From Paenarthrobacter sp. Z7-10 (GTDB lineage Bacteria; Actinomycetota; Actinomycetes; Actinomycetales; Micrococcaceae), in the NCBI RefSeq assembly GCF_026932795.1, contig NZ_JADPVH010000002.1, positions 62,001 to 126,000 on the forward strand: DNA of 64,000 nt, given 5' to 3'. The notes below the pieces were generated by a model. It had not been told where the DNA came from, did not search any database, and saw only the letters and a list, made by a program, of their open reading frames with translations. A program made the position numbers and the translations under genes. Shown here one piece after another: positions 61,472 through 64,000 of this stretch; position 1 is the stretch's first letter, and each line of letters opens with the position of its first letter.

Positions 61472-64000
61472 GTGACGTTTTCCCCCGCCCATCAAAGCCG
61501 TCTGGTGACCAGCACGCCACACATCAGCGACCGATCCACGGTGGCCGGTTTTGATTATGCCGGTCAGGGACGGGTCAAAGACATCGCCTTTGAGTCCGGG
61601 ACCGGGTTACTGCGCGGCCAGGTGCGGGGAACGTCGCTCTACCATGCCACCGCGAAGCTGATCCAGAGCGTGGACGGCCGCTGGTCATGTTCGGTGGGAA
61701 TCTGCAGTTGTCCGGTCCGGCAAAACTGCAAGCACGTCGCGGCACTGCTCTTTGCCGCGGAATCCGACCCGGACATTGGGCCGCTCCTGGGCACGATGGA
61801 ACCGGTATCGTCTTCGCGCGCCACCACCCTGACAGCTGTCCAGGGCAGATCGAGTGCCCAGGACGAGGCCACCGCGGACTGGGAGAAAACCCTGATGGGT
61901 TTGCTGCCCTCATCCCGGTCCACCCGGCAGGACAGTCCACCCCTGGCGCTGCAGTTTGAACTGGAACGCCCGGTCCGCAGGTTTTCCTACCGGGGACACC
62001 AGGATACAAAGGGATCACCTGTCCAGCTCAACGTTCGTCCGGTTCTGCTGGGCGCCAAGGGCAAGTGGGTCCGCAGCGGCATTGGGTGGAATACCCTGAA
62101 CTATCTGAACTTTGGCCGGAAGTTCAATGAAGCCCACCTGGATTGGCTGCTCGAATTCCTCAACTCCCATTCACCTTCCAGCCGCCAAGTCAGCTCCGGC
62201 TCCCCCTGGCTGGCCCTGAACTCCTTCGCCGGACGGAATCTGTGGAACCTGCTGGCCGAGGCCGGCAGGATCGGATTGAGTCTGGTCCATAGCCGAGGAT
62301 CGATGGATCCTGTCCGCGTTCTTGACGAGCCGGCCAAGGTGCGGCTGAGCCTGAGCCGCGCGGGATCTGGGGCCTTGGATCTCGGTGCCAGCGCAGAGAT
62401 TGGCGGCGTTCCGGTCGCCGCGGAACAACTGGAAACCATCGGCCGTCCGGCGCACGGACTCTTTTACGCCGACAACGGTCCCGATCCGCTCCCGGAACTT
62501 CATCCCCAGCCGGGCAACGCCACCGCAGTTCCGGGCGTCATCACGCTTGCACCCTTGGAAACGCCGCTGTCCGAGCAGCTGTTGGGCTTTATCCATTCCG
62601 GATCGAGCGTCCAAATCCCGGCCCGGGATGAGGACCGCTTCCTGCGCAAGTTCTACCCCCAGTTGCAGCGGACAGCGGAAGTGGTTTCGATCGACGGCTC
62701 GGTGGAGCTGCCGGCCTACTCGGCTCCGGTGCTGTCACTGTTGGCGAACTATGACGGGGATCATCGAGTGCGGCTGCATTGGGAATGGCATTACAGTGCC
62801 GGTGACCGGATCGACGCCGAACCGCTGTGGGGCCGACCGGACGACTCAGGGTACCGGGATGAGGCCGCCGAAGCCCGGATTCTGCAATCCGTGGGGCAGC
62901 CGTGGGAGACGGTCGCCCCGCTGGGCGGACCAGGGGAGCACAGTTGGGCCGAGCCGCGGCTTCTGGCAGCGGCCACGCTCGAGGGCCTGGACACCCTGAC
63001 TTTCACCGAACAGGTCCTGCCTGCCCTGCGCGAGCTGCCTGAGGTTCTGGTCGAAACAGCCGGCGAAGTTGCCGACTACCGTGAAGTTACCGAAGCTCCG
63101 GTGGTCAGTATCTCCACCGCCGAGACGGCAGACCGGGACTGGTTCGATCTTGGCATTGTGATTACCCTTGAGGGCGAGCCCGTGTCCTTCGCTGCCGTTT
63201 TTTCGGCTCTGGCAGCCGGCTCCACCAGGATGCTGCTGCCCAGCGGCGCACATTTCTCACTGGAACGTCCAGAGCTGCACCAGTTGCGGGAACTGATTGA
63301 TGAGGCCAGAGTCCTGCAGGACGCGGGCAGTGAGGGACTGAAGATCAGCCGCTTCCAGGCCAGCCTGTGGGATGAGCTGGCCCAACTGGGCATCGTGGAC
63401 CAGCAGGCTGCCGCGTGGCGCAGCTCGGTGGCCGGCTTACTTAGCGGCAGTGCTCCGACGCCGCTTCCGGCACCCGATTCGCTGAATGCCGTCCTCCGCC
63501 CCTACCAGCTCGAAGGGTTCAACTGGCTGAACTTCCTGTTCAGTCATGACCTGGGTGGCGTGCTGGCCGATGACATGGGGCTGGGAAAGACCGTCCAGAC
63601 CTTGGCGCTGGTCTGCTCGGCGAAGGAACGCAATGCAGAAACGCAGAACCGGGCCCCTTTCCTGGTCGTGGCACCGACGAGCGTCGTTGGCAACTGGGAA
63701 ACCGAAGCGGCACGTTTTGCCCCGGGCCTGAGGACTCTGGCCATTACCGAGACTTTCGCCAAAAGCGGCCTGAATCCGGCCGACGTTGTGGGCGGAGCGG
63801 ACATCGTCATCACCTCATACGCGCTGTTCCGCATCGACTTTGAGGCCTACGCCGCACATAGCTGGGCCGGTCTGATCCTTGACGAGGCCCAGTTCGTGAA
63901 AAATCACCAGTCCAAGGCGTACCAGTGTGCCCGCAAGCTTCCCGCCCCCTTCAAACTCGCAGTCACCGGCACTCCGTTGGAAAACAACCTAATGGAGTTG
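61472..64000 (+). CDS. Snf2-family helicase with SWIM zinc finger (partial, C-terminus off the right edge)
   Basis: The frame is open for 843 codons to the right edge. Near residue 80 the SWIM zinc finger CSCPVRQNCKH (C-x-C-x(n)-CxH) is present. A long Snf2-associated region follows, then the helicase core: VLADDMGLGKTVQTLALV (Walker A about residue 700), VVAPTSVVGNW, TSYALFRID, LILDEAQFVKN (DEAQ box) and VTGTPLENN at the edge. The C-terminal helicase domain lies outside. Bacterial Snf2/SWIM proteins are thought to act on DNA-protein complexes; no methylase or restriction partner is visible. GTG start with AGGAAG about 9 nt upstream. Confidence 0.9.
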   Translation, partial: MTFSPAHQSRLVTSTPHISDRSTVAGFDYAGQGRVKDIAFESGTGLLRGQVRGTSLYHATAKLIQSVDGRWSCSVGICSCPVRQNCKHVAALLFAAESDPDIGPLLGTMEPVSSSRATTLTAVQGRSSAQDEATADWEKTLMGLLPSSRSTRQDSPPLALQFELERPVRRFSYRGHQDTKGSPVQLNVRPVLLGAKGKWVRSGIGWNTLNYLNFGRKFNEAHLDWLLEFLNSHSPSSRQVSSGSPWLALNSFAGRNLWNLLAEAGRIGLSLVHSRGSMDPVRVLDEPAKVRLSLSRAGSGALDLGASAEIGGVPVAAEQLETIGRPAHGLFYADNGPDPLPELHPQPGNATAVPGVITLAPLETPLSEQLLGFIHSGSSVQIPARDEDRFLRKFYPQLQRTAEVVSIDGSVELPAYSAPVLSLLANYDGDHRVRLHWEWHYSAGDRIDAEPLWGRPDDSGYRDEAAEARILQSVGQPWETVAPLGGPGEHSWAEPRLLAAATLEGLDTLTFTEQVLPALRELPEVLVETAGEVADYREVTEAPVVSISTAETADRDWFDLGIVITLEGEPVSFAAVFSALAAGSTRMLLPSGAHFSLERPELHQLRELIDEARVLQDAGSEGLKISRFQASLWDELAQLGIVDQQAAAWRSSVAGLLSGSAPTPLPAPDSLNAVLRPYQLEGFNWLNFLFSHDLGGVLADDMGLGKTVQTLALVCSAKERNAETQNRAPFLVVAPTSVVGNWETEAARFAPGLRTLAITETFAKSGLNPADVVGGADIVITSYALFRIDFEAYAAHSWAGLILDEAQFVKNHQSKAYQCARKLPAPFKLAVTGTPLENNLMEL

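Overview
This window is a high-GC actinobacterial chromosome segment. Protein content and gene order point to the Micrococcaceae (Arthrobacter and relatives). No gene is plasmid- or phage-like, and most of the window is housekeeping core. The left third keeps the order known around M. tuberculosis Rv3660c-Rv3683: ssd, Nudix/CoA hydrolase, nth, acs, marP, crp, Nudix, RidA, DUF4177, ponA, metallophosphoesterase. The species cannot be fixed from sequence alone.

Layout. 1-8.8 kb: Ssd/CpaE-like protein (cut by the left edge), a family-A polymerase-like protein, CoA-type Nudix hydrolase, endonuclease III, a low-complexity membrane protein, acetyl-CoA synthetase. 9-15.5 kb: an alpha-galactoside uptake cassette (lipoprotein, two permeases, DeoR regulator, GH36 alpha-galactosidase) behind a promoter carrying a perfect CRP palindrome. 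15.5-23.7 kb: aroQ, small membrane protein, frameshifted marP, crp, Nudix, RidA, DUF4177, ponA interrupted by an in-frame amber codon, metallophosphoesterase. 23.8-27.7 kb: heterodimeric ABC exporter. 27.8-29.7 kb: tRNA-Pro(CGG), then a small secreted protein built of four ATGNWPN repeats, divergent from an HTH-TPR regulator. This looks like a peptide-signalling (RRNPP-like) pair. 29.7-39.3 kb: purine synthesis (purC-purD on minus, purF-purM on plus) with an asparaginase, an SCP-domain protein, VOC, DUF3073 and septum-formation-domain proteins. 39.3-49.1 kb: clpB with a HAIR-like operator, HAD phosphatase, DUF4031-HD fusion, deoD, pentapeptide-repeat protein, two coiled-coil proteins, amino-acid permease, HutD-like protein. 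49.2-53.2 kb: TetR regulator, DHA2 drug exporter, NCS1 permease. 53.4-64 kb: DEAD-box helicase, double Lrp regulator, M20 amidohydrolase plus MHS transporter, trmB, lipoprotein, short RadC-like protein, and an Snf2/SWIM helicase cut by the right edge.

Themes. (1) The secreted-repeat-peptide/HTH-TPR pair next to tRNA-Pro is the best candidate for an undescribed system. (2) The marP and ponA homologues, about 4 kb apart, carry independent disabling lesions; the mycobacterial counterparts act in acid and cell-wall stress resistance. (3) At least thirteen genes have a -10-like hexamer 6 or 7 nt before the start codon, so leaderless mRNAs look common. (4) CRP-like palindromes precede three transport or catabolic units, and a crp gene lies in the window. 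(5) Short tandem repeats are unusually frequent, both between genes and inside them.
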